From Lichenicoccus sp964247695 (GTDB lineage Bacteria; Pseudomonadota; Alphaproteobacteria; Acetobacterales; Acetobacteraceae), in NCBI GenBank assembly GCA_964247695.1, contig CAXTVI010000004.1, positions 62,001-126,000 of the forward strand: a DNA stretch of 64,000 nt, given 5' to 3'. The notes under the pieces were generated by a model. The model searched no databases, was not told the origin of the DNA, and saw nothing but the letters and a program-made list of their open reading frames with translations. The translations under genes were made by a program, and so were the position numbers. This document shows, piece by piece, positions 26,149-34,843 of this stretch (position 1 is the stretch's first letter; the number at the start of each line of letters is the position of its first letter).

Positions 26149-26486
26149 GCCTCCTCAGTTTCTTCACCCGCAAGAACTCGGCGCCGGTCGCTCGCGACCG
26201 GCTGCAGATCCTGCTGGCGCACGAGCGCTCCAACGGCGAGGGCCAATCCGAGCTGATCGCCAAGCTGCGCGAGGAGATCCTCGAGGTGATCGCCCGCCAC
26301 GTGACGATCGACCGCGACAAGGTGCAGGTGAAGCTCGATCGCGGCGCCTCGGTCTCCACCCTGGAGATCGATATCGAAGTCCCGGGCCTGAAGCTCGCCG
26401 GCGTGCGCGCGAACGGGGTTGCTCCGCCTCCGGTCGAGAAGCCCGAGGGCGAGGACAAGGCTCAGTCGGAGCAGGCTTCCAGCTAG
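26145..26486 (+). CDS. minE: Cell division topological specificity factor MinE
   Basis: Stimulates the MinD ATPase and confines division inhibition to the poles. 113 residues: the N-terminal amphipathic MSLLSFFTRK membrane helix, the MinD-binding segment DRLQILLAHERSN, then the dimerisation domain (LIAKLREEILEVIARHVTID and LEIDIEVPG). An extra charged tail (about 90-113, rich in E, K, Q, S) goes beyond the usual length of about 90. It starts within the minD stop and is followed by a strong hairpin. Confidence 0.96.
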   Translation: MSLLSFFTRKNSAPVARDRLQILLAHERSNGEGQSELIAKLREEILEVIARHVTIDRDKVQVKLDRGASVSTLEIDIEVPGLKLAGVRANGVAPPPVEKPEGEDKAQSEQASS

Positions 26487-26491
26487 GGCGA

Positions 26492-26542
26492 GGTCAAGGG
26501 ATGTTCCCTTGACCGGCTGGGACCGCAGGCCCCAGACCCGCT
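26492..26542 (+). terminator. Double hairpin after minCDE
   Basis: GGTCAAGGGA, loop TGT, TCCCTTGACC (26492-26514) is a perfect 10-bp stem starting six bases after minE. A second, imperfect stem follows at once: CTGGGACC with GGCCCCAG around a three-base loop GCA. There is no T tract directly behind. It probably ends the min operon. The compact twin-stem form also resembles dispersed intergenic repeats, which one window cannot settle. Confidence 0.5.
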
Positions 26543-26630
26543 CCTCACCGTTTTCGTCCTAAAGCCGTCGGGCCACCGGAAGCGCAGACAGCAGCGCCGG
26601 ATGACCGCCGTAGTAGCCTCATCGAAGGCT

Positions 26631-27389
26631 TCAGGTCATCTCGGCAAGGGAGGCTTCGAGCACGCTCGACCCCTGCTTGATATCCGAGATCGCGGCGGCA
26701 CGCGCCGCATCGCCATCGTGCGAGCGCAGCGCGTCGATCAGGTCGTCATGCGGATGGCGCGCGAGCGGCGCCGGTTCGGCACCCTCCGGCACGGTGAGCG
26801 CATAGACCGGTCCGATCCGCATCCAGATGCCCTCGAGAATGCGCAGGATCAGCGGCGCGCGGGCGACCTTGCAGACCAGGCGGTGCAGGTCGGCATTATG
26901 TCCGAGCATCGCGGCCCGGTCGCCCGCGGCCGAGGCACGGCCGTATTCGGTCGCGAGGTCCGCGATCTGGCCGATCTCCGTGTCGGTGGCCCGCTGCGCG
27001 GCGCGGCACGCGGCGCGGCCTTCCAGGTCGGAGCGGATCTCGACGATCTCGCGGAACTCCTCGAGCCCGATGATCGGCACCAGGGCCGATCCGCGCTCGT
27101 CCAGGGTCAGCGCCTGCTCGGAGACAAGGCGCAGCAGCGCCTCGCGCACCGGTGTCGGGCTCAGCCCGAGTTCGGCGGCCAGCGGACGCAGGATCAGCTT
27201 CTGGCCGGGGCGCAGCTCGCTATAGATCAGCGAGGACCGGATGCGCAGATAGGCCTTCTGGCTCAGATTCTCGCGCGAGAGCGCCACGCCACCCGCAGCA
27301 CCGAAGGCTTGGCTCGCATCCCCCGCAGCCGCTGGCCGGATCGGCAGCAACGTCCGGACGGGAACCTCTGTCGGAAGGATGAAATTCAT
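26631..27389 (-). CDS. GntR-family transcriptional regulator (FadR/FCD type)
   Basis: A 252-residue regulator. The winged helix lies at about residues 45-110 (LSQKAYLRIRSSLIYSELRPGQKL followed by LRPLAAELGLSPTPVREALLRL), and then comes the helical FCD ligand domain with ERGSALVPIIGLEEFREIVEIR, RAAMLGHNADLHRLV and HPHDDLIDALRSHD; the histidines could bind a metal with an organic acid. The ligand is unknown. The ATG at 27389 is preferred to a frame start at 27434 because it fits the family length. Palindromes upstream suggest autoregulation. It lies downstream of, and in the same direction as, the ABC transporter gene. Confidence 0.85.
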   Translation of the reverse strand: MNFILPTEVPVRTLLPIRPAAAGDASQAFGAAGGVALSRENLSQKAYLRIRSSLIYSELRPGQKLILRPLAAELGLSPTPVREALLRLVSEQALTLDERGSALVPIIGLEEFREIVEIRSDLEGRAACRAAQRATDTEIGQIADLATEYGRASAAGDRAAMLGHNADLHRLVCKVARAPLILRILEGIWMRIGPVYALTVPEGAEPAPLARHPHDDLIDALRSHDGDAARAAAISDIKQGSSVLEASLAEMT

Positions 27390-27446
27390 GGGACGCGGTC
27401 CGCCTGAAGCAGCCCGAGCACCACGCTCGGGCAACGTCGTTTATTA

Positions 27447-27494
27447 TGATATCAAAACGCTTTCAATCACAAGTCTGTGATTGATCTGATATCA
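27447..27494. promoter_or_regulatory. Palindromic operator cluster before the GntR gene
   Basis: Two copies of TGATATCA (27447-27454 and 27487-27494) lie exactly 40 bp apart. Between them TCAATCACA, AGTC, TGTGATTGA (27463-27484) forms a perfect 9-bp inverted repeat. The second TGATATCA includes the stop codon of the ABC transporter gene. Equal spacing near four helix turns suggests cooperative binding of a dimeric GntR regulator, probably the gene product just downstream. The central repeat could instead be a transcript-end hairpin. Confidence 0.5.
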
Positions 27495-29297
27495 GGCGAC
27501 ATCCTCCAGACTGACGGCCTGCAGCGACAGCAGGTCACGATAGGGTCCCTCGATCCGCTCGAGCTGGGCCGGCGAGCCATCCTGCAGCACCCGTCCGGAC
27601 TGCATGACGATGATCCGGTCGAAGTCGCGCAGCGTGGAGAGCCGGTGCGCCACCGCGATCACCGTGCGTCCCACCATCAGGCGCTCGAGCGCTTCCTGCA
27701 CCCGCTGCTCGCTCTCCGAATCAAGTGCGCTGGTTGCCTCGTCGAGCAGCAGGATGGGGGCGTTGCGCAGGAAGGCGCGCGCGATCGCCAGCCGCTGGCG
27801 CTGGCCACCGGACAGCTTCACGCCGCGATCGCCGACCTCGGTGTTGAAGCCCTCGGGCATGTCGTCGATGAAGTCCTGGCAGCCGGCATTCTGCGCTGCC
27901 GTGCGAACCTCCTCGTCGGAGGCCTCCGGCTTGCCGTAGCGGATGTTCTCCATCACCGAGCGGTGGAACAGCGAGACATCCTGCGGCACCACCGAGATCA
28001 CAGAGCGCAGCGCCTCCTCGGTCAGGCTGCGCAACTCGACCCCATCGATCAGCAGCTGGCCGCCCTGGACGTAGCGCAGCCGCTGCAGCAGGGCGAGCAC
28101 GGTGGTCTTGCCGGAGCCGGAGCGGCCGACCAGCCCGACCCGCGTGCCGCCTTCGACACGCAGGTTGAAGCCGTCCAGGATCGCACTCCCGCCAGGGTAC
28201 GCGTAGGTGACGTTGTCGAACACCACCTCGCCACGCGGCGGCCCGTTGAAGCCGCTGGCATCGTGTTCGTCGGGCATGTCGTGCGGCAGCAGCAGGGTGC
28301 CCAGTGCTTCGGCGAGGCGCGCCATGTGCTGGATGGTCTCGACCAGCGCAACCGCGAGATCCCGCGTGCCGTGCAGGATCATGAAGCCGAGCGTGGTCAC
28401 CATGACCACCTCGCCGACGCTGGCACGGTGCGCGTGCCAGAGCAGGATCGCCCAGATCAGCAACCCCGCGGTCAGGATCGCGGTCAGCAGGGCGTGCACC
28501 AGGCGCAGCTTCTCGAGATAGCGCAGCGAGCGGCCACGCCAGTCCATCTCGCCCTTCATGCGCTCGCTGAAGCGGCGACGCTCGCGGTGCGTCGCCCCGA
28601 AGGCGCGCACCAGCGGCATGTTGTTGATGACGTCGAGCAGCTCGCCATCCACCCGCGCCGCCTCGGTGGCATAGCGGTGGTGCAGCGGCCGGCCACCGGC
28701 GGCCAGCCGGAACATCAGCCACGAGAGCAGCCCGGCCAGCACCACCAGGACCCCCGCCATCGCCGGGCTCACGATGATCATCAGCAGGATCGAGAAGGCG
28801 ACGTTCAGGCACGGCGGCAGCACGTTCCAGAAGGTCAGGTTCTCCAGCGTGAACATCGCCGTCGCCGTCGCGGAAATGCGTCCAGCCAATGTGCCCGGCA
28901 TGCGGTCGGCGAAATACGACGGCGCGTGCCCGGTGAGGTGCCGGAACAGGTCTCGCCTGAGGTCACCGGTGACCGTCACGAAGGCGTAGGTCGAGATCCA
29001 GCCGCCGATGCGCCAGGACATGTTGTCGAACGCGATCAGGCCGCCGAGCAAGCCCACCGCCTTCCAGACCGGTCCCATCGGCCCGTTCCGGTGCGAGTTC
29101 AGCGTGTCGACCAGGAAGTTCACCGCGTAGGACGAGCCCACCGCGCACGCGACGGCGAGGATCACCGACAGCATGATGGCGATGTGGGCCAGCTTGTGGC
29201 GCCGCACGTAGCAGAACATGAAGGCGAGCGGCTGACGCGCCAGCCGAACCAGGTCGGCGTCGGAAATCGTCGCCGAGTGATCGACGGGTTTGGTCAT
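27492..29297 (-). CDS. ABC exporter, fused permease and ATPase
   Basis: A 601-residue half-transporter of the MsbA/exporter type. The N-terminal part has about six membrane segments (the first near LAHIAIMLSVILAVACAVG). The ATPase domain has Walker A GRSGSGKTT, the Q-loop VVPQDVSLFHRS, signature LSGGQRQRLAIARA, Walker B PILLLDEATSALD and the H-loop VAHRLSTL. It should work as a homodimer exporting a lipid, peptide or drug. The ATG at 29297 has AAGGA seven bases upstream; an open frame to 29408 lacks such support. Divergent from the GT4 gene. Confidence 0.93.
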   Translation of the reverse strand: MTKPVDHSATISDADLVRLARQPLAFMFCYVRRHKLAHIAIMLSVILAVACAVGSSYAVNFLVDTLNSHRNGPMGPVWKAVGLLGGLIAFDNMSWRIGGWISTYAFVTVTGDLRRDLFRHLTGHAPSYFADRMPGTLAGRISATATAMFTLENLTFWNVLPPCLNVAFSILLMIIVSPAMAGVLVVLAGLLSWLMFRLAAGGRPLHHRYATEAARVDGELLDVINNMPLVRAFGATHRERRRFSERMKGEMDWRGRSLRYLEKLRLVHALLTAILTAGLLIWAILLWHAHRASVGEVVMVTTLGFMILHGTRDLAVALVETIQHMARLAEALGTLLLPHDMPDEHDASGFNGPPRGEVVFDNVTYAYPGGSAILDGFNLRVEGGTRVGLVGRSGSGKTTVLALLQRLRYVQGGQLLIDGVELRSLTEEALRSVISVVPQDVSLFHRSVMENIRYGKPEASDEEVRTAAQNAGCQDFIDDMPEGFNTEVGDRGVKLSGGQRQRLAIARAFLRNAPILLLDEATSALDSESEQRVQEALERLMVGRTVIAVAHRLSTLRDFDRIIVMQSGRVLQDGSPAQLERIEGPYRDLLSLQAVSLEDVA

Positions 29298-29505
29298 GCC
29301 GCGATCCTTAGCAGGCCTGAGAAAAACTGTAATGCGCTTGTGAAGCGACCGTGACCGGTCGCCGGCGGATGCAACCCGGATCGTTCCACAAGGTTGTTCA
29401 TCCGACACGCCGATACCGGAAATGACGCCATTATGCCTCGCGGCCGCCGCAAGAATGCCGCGATCGGGGTGTTTAAAGTGTGGTGACTATCCAATGGAGC
29501 CCCGA

Positions 29506-30561
29506 ATGCGCATCGCCCAGATCGCCCCACTCCACGAGGCCGTTCCGCCGAAGCTGTATGGCGGCACCGAGCGGGTGGTGTCGTTCCTGACCGAGGAGCT
29601 GGTCAATCTTGGCCATGAAGTCACGCTGTTCGCCAGCGGCGACAGCGTCACCAGCGCCGAGCTGCATCCGTCCTGGCCGCGCGCCCTGCGTCTCGACCCA
29701 GCCATCCGCGATCCGATCGCACCGCACATGCTGATGATGGAGCATGTCGCCCGCCGGATGGACGATTTCGACGTCCTGCATTTCCACATGGACTACTGGC
29801 CGTTCTCGTTCTTCAGCCGCCAGTCCAAGCCGTTCGTTACCACCCTGCATGGCCGCCTCGATCTGCCCGAGCTGCAGCCGGTGTTCAACACCTTCAACAA
29901 GGTCCCGGTGGTGTCGATCTCCGACAGCCAGCGGCGTCCGCTGCCGCAGGCCAACTTCGTGCGCACCGTGCTGCACGGGCTGCCGGCGAACCTGCTGACC
30001 CCCACACCAGGACCGCGCGACTACCTGGCCTTCCTCGGCCGCATCTGCCCCGAGAAGGGAGCCGACAAGGCGATCCGGATCGCCCGCGCCGCTGGTATCA
30101 AGCTCAAGATCGCGGCCAAGATCGACAAGGTCGATGCCGAGTACTTCGAGCACCACATCCGCCCGCTGCTCGGCGATGGCGTCGAGCTGATCGGCGAGAT
30201 CAACGACAGCCAGAAATCGGGCTTCCTGTCCGGCGCCTGCGGCCTGCTGATGCCGATCGACTGGCCCGAGCCGTTCGGCCTGGTGATGATCGAGGCGATG
30301 GCGTGCGGCACCCCGGTGATCGCCTTCAATCGCGGCTCGGTTCCGGAGGTGATCGAGGACGGCCTGACCGGCCTCATCGTCGAGGACGAGACCAGCGCCA
30401 TGGCGGCGATCTCGCGGCTGCGCGACCTCGACCCACGGGCGATCCGGCAGCGCTTCGAGACCCGCTTCACCGCGCGCCGGATGGCCGAGGACTACCTGTC
30501 GATCTATCGTCAGCAGGCCAACCTCAACCGGCCGAACCTGCGCATCGTCGCCGGCGAGTAG
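29506..30561 (+). CDS. Glycosyltransferase family 4
   Basis: A 351-residue GT4 enzyme. The start MRIAQIAPLHEAVPPKLYGGTERV is typical; HFHMDYWPF and TTLHGRLDLPEL belong to the acceptor domain. The donor domain has YLAFLGRICPEKGADKAIRIA and PIDWPEPFGLVMIEAMACGTPV with the EX7E pair, and FNRGSVPEVIEDG. The ATG at 29506 has GGAG six bases upstream; an ATG at 29494 is in frame but less supported. A role in polysaccharide or glycolipid synthesis is likely, with the ligase-like and acyltransferase genes downstream. Confidence 0.9.
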   Translation: MRIAQIAPLHEAVPPKLYGGTERVVSFLTEELVNLGHEVTLFASGDSVTSAELHPSWPRALRLDPAIRDPIAPHMLMMEHVARRMDDFDVLHFHMDYWPFSFFSRQSKPFVTTLHGRLDLPELQPVFNTFNKVPVVSISDSQRRPLPQANFVRTVLHGLPANLLTPTPGPRDYLAFLGRICPEKGADKAIRIARAAGIKLKIAAKIDKVDAEYFEHHIRPLLGDGVELIGEINDSQKSGFLSGACGLLMPIDWPEPFGLVMIEAMACGTPVIAFNRGSVPEVIEDGLTGLIVEDETSAMAAISRLRDLDPRAIRQRFETRFTARRMAEDYLSIYRQQANLNRPNLRIVAGE

Positions 30562-30627
30562 CGCACCGACGGGCCCTGGCGCCCCGGCCACGGTGCCGGG
30601 AGCGTCGGACCGGCTGCACCGATTTCC

Positions 30628-30655
30628 TTGACGGTCCGGGTCACGGGCTTGCTAT
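30628..30655 (+). promoter_or_regulatory. Possible promoter of the O-antigen-ligase-like gene
   Basis: TTGACG (30628-30633), 16-base spacer, TGCTAT (30650-30655). The -35 element is good and the -10 element weak. It lies in the 230-base gap behind the GT4 gene, which also holds a 6-bp hairpin (CCCGGC ... GCCGGG, 30583-30600) that may end the GT4 transcript. Confidence 0.3.
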
Positions 30656-30791
30656 GCAGGGCCCGCTTGTGCCCCCGACGCCGCGGCGCGTTGCAGCGAT
30701 CTGCAATACGCCGGGCCCCTGTTCAGGACCCGACGATGCCCCGGTCGAATGCTGCCCCCCTGACCCCGCGCGAGTTCCGGAGCCGCGCATC

Positions 30792-32201
30792 ATGAGTTCG
30801 ACGCTGCTCCCGCGCAGCGGCAGCTGGCTGTCGGGCCTGCGGGCGCCTGGGCTCGCCTTCGCTGTCGGAGCCGCCTTCTTCGCGATCTACATCCTGGCGG
30901 CCTATATGGGCCAGACGATGCTGATCGGGGTGACCGCCCTGAGCCTGCTGGCCTGCATCGCAGTGGTCACCGTGCGGCTCCCGGTCGCCTGCTGCTGCAT
31001 CTGGCTGCTGATCGTGGGCAGCACCCCCGAGATGTGGCTGGGCGACCTCGTGCCTGGCCAGGCGAACCTCATCACCGCCCTGGTCAAGGCCTCGGGCTTC
31101 GGCCTGAGCGCGATCTGCATCCTGCGCTACGGCCTGCTGGTGGACCTGCTCAACCCGGGCTGGGCCTTCGTGCTCATGTTCTTCACCGCAGCCTCGCATG
31201 GGCTGCATCCCAACCTCACGACCGGTGACAGCATCCGCACCGTCATCGGCTCGGCGGCGCCGTATGCCTTCGCGTTCAGCCGGCTGTCGCGCCGCTGGTG
31301 CGCGGCCATCATCGAGACGACGATCTGGGTGCCAACGGCCGCCGTTGGGTTCGGCGCCGTGCTGGCGGCAGCCGGGCTCCGGCCGCTGTTCGCGCCGGAC
31401 GAGAGCGGCTCGATCCGGCTCGCGGGCTCGACCCATCCCGCCTTCCTGGCCGGACTTGCGATGATGGCGGTGTATGCGGCCCTGGTCGAACTCTATCGCA
31501 CCGGCCGCACCCGCTATTCGCTGCTGGTGGGGTTGAATTTCCTGATCCTGGTGGCGACCGGCTCGCGCTCGCCGCTGTTCTGCGCCGTCATGGTGACCGG
31601 CATCTCCTTCGTGGCCCTGAAGTCGGAGAACTTCACCCTGCGCAAGCGCGTGGTGCCGCTGCTGGTCTGCCTGTTCGCGCTGCCGGCCCTGATGATCCTC
31701 GCCGTCACCTCGACCAGCCTGCGCCTGCTCACGGTGCTCTCGGACACGAATCACGGGGCGAGCCTGAGCGGCCGCGACCTGATCTGGCCGTATTTCGAGT
31801 CCGCCTGGGACCGCTCCCCGGTGTTCGGCTGGGGCGTCGGCGCCGCGAAGGTGCTGGTCGATCCCGACAGCCTCACGGCCAAGCTGCTCGGCACCACGGC
31901 GGCGCACAACGAGTACCTCAGGATCGGCGTCGATGGCGGCTATGTCGGCATCGGCCTGGTGATGCTGTTCATGGCGCTCTGGACGTGGCGCTGGAGCCGC
32001 CTGCTCGCCAGCACCGACAAGGTGATCACGCGCCTGGTCATGGTCGGTGTCAGCATCGAGTGCATCACCGACAACATGCTGATCGCGGCGCCGGCGAGCG
32101 CGCTGTTCATGTGGATGTCGGCGGTGTTCGCCCGTGGTCGGATCGAGACGCGCGAGGCAGAAGCCGGTCTTCCGCTCGAGGCGGAGCCGGTCGCGGCCTG
32201 A
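30792..32201 (+). CDS. O-antigen ligase/polymerase-like membrane protein
   Basis: A 469-residue polytopic membrane protein with about ten to twelve hydrophobic segments. A large loop in the second half carries SLSGRDLIWPYFESAWDRSP, VFGWGVGAAKV and TAAHNEYLRIGVDGGYVGIG; R, G and H residues in such a loop are typical of the Wzy_C/O-antigen ligase family, which joins or polymerises lipid-linked glycans at the outer face of the inner membrane. The ATG at 30792 has GGAG nine bases upstream; the open frame begins earlier inside the GT4 gene. The neighbours support a polysaccharide role. Confidence 0.8.
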   Translation: MSSTLLPRSGSWLSGLRAPGLAFAVGAAFFAIYILAAYMGQTMLIGVTALSLLACIAVVTVRLPVACCCIWLLIVGSTPEMWLGDLVPGQANLITALVKASGFGLSAICILRYGLLVDLLNPGWAFVLMFFTAASHGLHPNLTTGDSIRTVIGSAAPYAFAFSRLSRRWCAAIIETTIWVPTAAVGFGAVLAAAGLRPLFAPDESGSIRLAGSTHPAFLAGLAMMAVYAALVELYRTGRTRYSLLVGLNFLILVATGSRSPLFCAVMVTGISFVALKSENFTLRKRVVPLLVCLFALPALMILAVTSTSLRLLTVLSDTNHGASLSGRDLIWPYFESAWDRSPVFGWGVGAAKVLVDPDSLTAKLLGTTAAHNEYLRIGVDGGYVGIGLVMLFMALWTWRWSRLLASTDKVITRLVMVGVSIECITDNMLIAAPASALFMWMSAVFARGRIETREAEAGLPLEAEPVAA

Positions 32202-32352
32202 CCTCCATTGTTCAGGTAAAACCGCGTAACCCAGCAAAATCGTGTTGAACGCGTAATCACTATCTGGTGTTTTCGCGCTGGTTCGATGCACGTTCCGGCC
32301 GGCCTGCCCTGCCTGGACCTGCGTCGACGCAACAGCACGAAGGATGCTGTCG

Positions 32353-33444
32353 ATGCAGACACCACCCGCCGCCGCCCCGCGGTGCCGCTACGAATTGCTC
32401 GACGGTCTGCGCGGCATCGCCGCGATCGCGGTCGTGTTCTACCATCTCGGCCGCAGGACGGGCGCTCCGCAATGGATGCCGCACGGCTGGCTGGCGGTCG
32501 ATTTCTTCTTCCTGCTCAGCGGCTTCGTGCTGGCGCATTCCTACTCGGAGCGCCTGCCGCGGATGACGATGATGGGCTTCCTCGGCCTGCGCGCGCGGCG
32601 GCTGCTGCCGCTGAGCATGCTCGGCGTCATGGCGGGTACCGCCTACTTCCTGCTCCGCTGGGAGGCACAGGCCACGGCCTCGGGCGACATGGCGCATGTC
32701 CTGGTCGCGACGGGGCTCAACCTGCTGCTGATCCCCAACCTGAACCCGGGCGGGCTCACCGGGGACTGGCTGTTCCCGGGCAACAACGTGCTCTGGTCAC
32801 TGGCGCTCGAGGTCCTGGTCAACATGCTCTGGGCGGCCATCGTCATCCACGCCGGCAAGGTGCTGCTGAGCGTGGTGTCGCTGGCAGCCGCCCTGCTGCT
32901 GGTGCTGATCGCGCATCATGATGCCTCGCTCAACCTCGGCTTCACCTGGGGGACGCTCCCCGGCGGCGTCGCCCGCACAATGTTCGGCTTCTTTCTCGGC
33001 GTCCTGCTCTGGCAGCTGCGCCCGCCGCCGCTGCCCTCGCGCACCATTCCCTGGATCGCGGCCACGGCGCTGGTCGTGGTGTTCTGCCTCCCCGACACGC
33101 ACTGGCAGGTCGACCTGCTGATGGTGCTGATCGCGCTGCCCGCCATCCTGTGGTTGTCCATCGGCCTGCAGCAGCAGGCCGAGCGCCCGGTGTTCCGCCT
33201 GCTCGGCGAGATCTCCTACCCGGTGTACGTGATCCACATGCCGATCCTGATGCTGCTCGCGGGCTTCCTGAAGCAGCATCGGCCGGACCTGCAGGGAAGC
33301 GCCTGGATCAACCTGGCGGTGCTGCCGATCCTGCTCCTCGCCTGGCTCGCCGGCCGCTACTACGACGAACCGGTGCGCCGGCTGCTGCAGCGTGCGCGCT
33401 CCCCCGGTTTCTTCACCGAGCGCCTCTCCGGCGCCCGCTCCTGA
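32353..33444 (+). CDS. Membrane acyltransferase (OafA/Acyltransferase_3 family)
   Basis: A 363-residue protein with about ten membrane helices. The N-terminal signature YELLDGLRGIAAIAVVFYHL carries the conserved Arg and His of the family, followed by LAVDFFFLLSGFVLAHSY, RARRLLPL and, near the end, ISYPVYVIHMPIL. The family transfers acetyl or other acyl groups to sugars of surface polysaccharides. Two ATGs are possible (32344 and 32353); the second has AAGG nine bases upstream. It is the last plus-strand gene of the polysaccharide group and is convergent with the ABC1 kinase gene. Confidence 0.88.
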   Translation: MQTPPAAAPRCRYELLDGLRGIAAIAVVFYHLGRRTGAPQWMPHGWLAVDFFFLLSGFVLAHSYSERLPRMTMMGFLGLRARRLLPLSMLGVMAGTAYFLLRWEAQATASGDMAHVLVATGLNLLLIPNLNPGGLTGDWLFPGNNVLWSLALEVLVNMLWAAIVIHAGKVLLSVVSLAAALLLVLIAHHDASLNLGFTWGTLPGGVARTMFGFFLGVLLWQLRPPPLPSRTIPWIAATALVVVFCLPDTHWQVDLLMVLIALPAILWLSIGLQQQAERPVFRLLGEISYPVYVIHMPILMLLAGFLKQHRPDLQGSAWINLAVLPILLLAWLAGRYYDEPVRRLLQRARSPGFFTERLSGARS

Positions 33445-33454
33445 CGCTTCGGGT

Positions 33455-34843
33455 TCAGACCATCGCATGCGATTGCGGGATCGGCGGGGGTACCCGCGCC
33501 TCCGCCAGGGCGCCCGCCTGCCGCTCCGCGAGTTCGGCCTCGTCGAAGCCGTCGATCAGCTCGTGGAACATGCGGTACCAGTTCAGCTTCGCATCGAGGC
33601 GCAGGAAGGCACTGCCCAGCCCAACCGCCGACCGGTCGATCAGCACGAACTCGCGCGGCGGCTTCACCCCACCGGTGCGCTGCAGCCCGGCATGCACCTT
33701 CTCCAGCACGGCGCGCCCATAGGTCGGATCGTTCGATTGCTGGATCGAGCGCACCCGGTCCTGCAGCAGCGGCTCGTACAGGAACTTCGCCCACTCGTTC
33801 AGCACCGCCATCTTCTCCTTGGTGATGTCGGTGAAGCCCCAGGTCTCGTAGGCATGGTGGGCACGCTCGGTGTCGTTGTGCTGCATCGCCTCGTACAGGT
33901 CGATGATGCCGCGCACGAACTTCGGCCGGAAGATCCGGATCGCGCCGAAATCGAGCAGGTTCAGCCCGTCATCGGCGCGCACCTGGAAATTGCCGAGATG
34001 CGGGTCGCCGTGGATGATGCCGTAGCGGTACAGCGGCCGGTACCAGGCGCCGAACAACGCGCGCGCGATGTCGTTGCGGCTCTCCTCCGAGGCGTCGCGC
34101 TCGAGCCGCTGCCGGAAGCTCTCGCCGTCGAGCCAGTTCATGGTGAGCAGGCGTGCGGTGGACAGCGCCTCCACCGGCTCCGGCACGCTGACCGACGGGA
34201 AGTCGCCCAGCATCAGCCGGTACAGCCGCAGGTGCGAGGCCTCGCGGGCATAGTCGAGCTCCTCGCGCAGCCGCTCGGCCAGCTCCTTGTAGATCTCGTC
34301 CTGCTGGATCGCATTGTCGATGCGGTGATACAGGTTCATCGCCACGCGCAACTGCCGCAGGTCGGCATCCACCGTGGACGCCATGTCGGGATATTGCAGC
34401 TTGCAGGCGACCACGGTGCCGTCGGGCAGCACGCCGCGATGCACCTGTCCCAGGCTCGCCGCCGCCGCCGCCTCCCGGCCGAAGCTTCTGAACTTGCGCT
34501 CCCAGTCCGGCCCCAGCTCGGCGGCCATGCGCCGGCGCACGAACGACCAGCCCATCGCCGGCGCGTTCGCCTGCAGCTGCGCGAGCTCGGCGGCATATTC
34601 CGCGGGCAGCGCGTCGGGGATCGTCGAGAGCAGCTGCGCCACCTTCATCAGCGGGCCCTTGAGCCCGCCGAGCACGGCGCGCAGGTCCTCGGCGTGCGCC
34701 CCCTTGTTGGTGCGCAGCCCGAACCGCTCGCCGGCGATGCGGGCTGCGATGCCGCCGACCGCGCCCGAGGTGCGCGCGAGGCGCCTGATTTCCCCGAACA
34801 CGCTGGAGGCGCGGTCGAGATCGTTCGGCAGCTTGTCAGCCAT
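33455..34843 (-). CDS. ABC1/AarF-family atypical kinase
   Basis: A 462-residue UbiB/ABC1-type protein. The N-terminal extension has GPLMKVAQLLSTIPDALP, where many family members have KxGQ; here it is KVAQ. Next come the Ala-rich loop AAAAASLGQVHRG, VACKLQYPD (lysine), YGIIHGDPHLGNF (catalytic loop) and NLLDFGAIR (metal-binding DFG). The family supports ubiquinone biosynthesis or lipid homeostasis, usually by ATPase activity. There is no membrane segment at the C-terminus, unlike E. coli UbiB. The ATG overlaps the pepF stop by one base (TGATG). Confidence 0.88.
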   Translation of the reverse strand: MADKLPNDLDRASSVFGEIRRLARTSGAVGGIAARIAGERFGLRTNKGAHAEDLRAVLGGLKGPLMKVAQLLSTIPDALPAEYAAELAQLQANAPAMGWSFVRRRMAAELGPDWERKFRSFGREAAAAASLGQVHRGVLPDGTVVACKLQYPDMASTVDADLRQLRVAMNLYHRIDNAIQQDEIYKELAERLREELDYAREASHLRLYRLMLGDFPSVSVPEPVEALSTARLLTMNWLDGESFRQRLERDASEESRNDIARALFGAWYRPLYRYGIIHGDPHLGNFQVRADDGLNLLDFGAIRIFRPKFVRGIIDLYEAMQHNDTERAHHAYETWGFTDITKEKMAVLNEWAKFLYEPLLQDRVRSIQQSNDPTYGRAVLEKVHAGLQRTGGVKPPREFVLIDRSAVGLGSAFLRLDAKLNWYRMFHELIDGFDEAELAERQAGALAEARVPPPIPQSHAMV

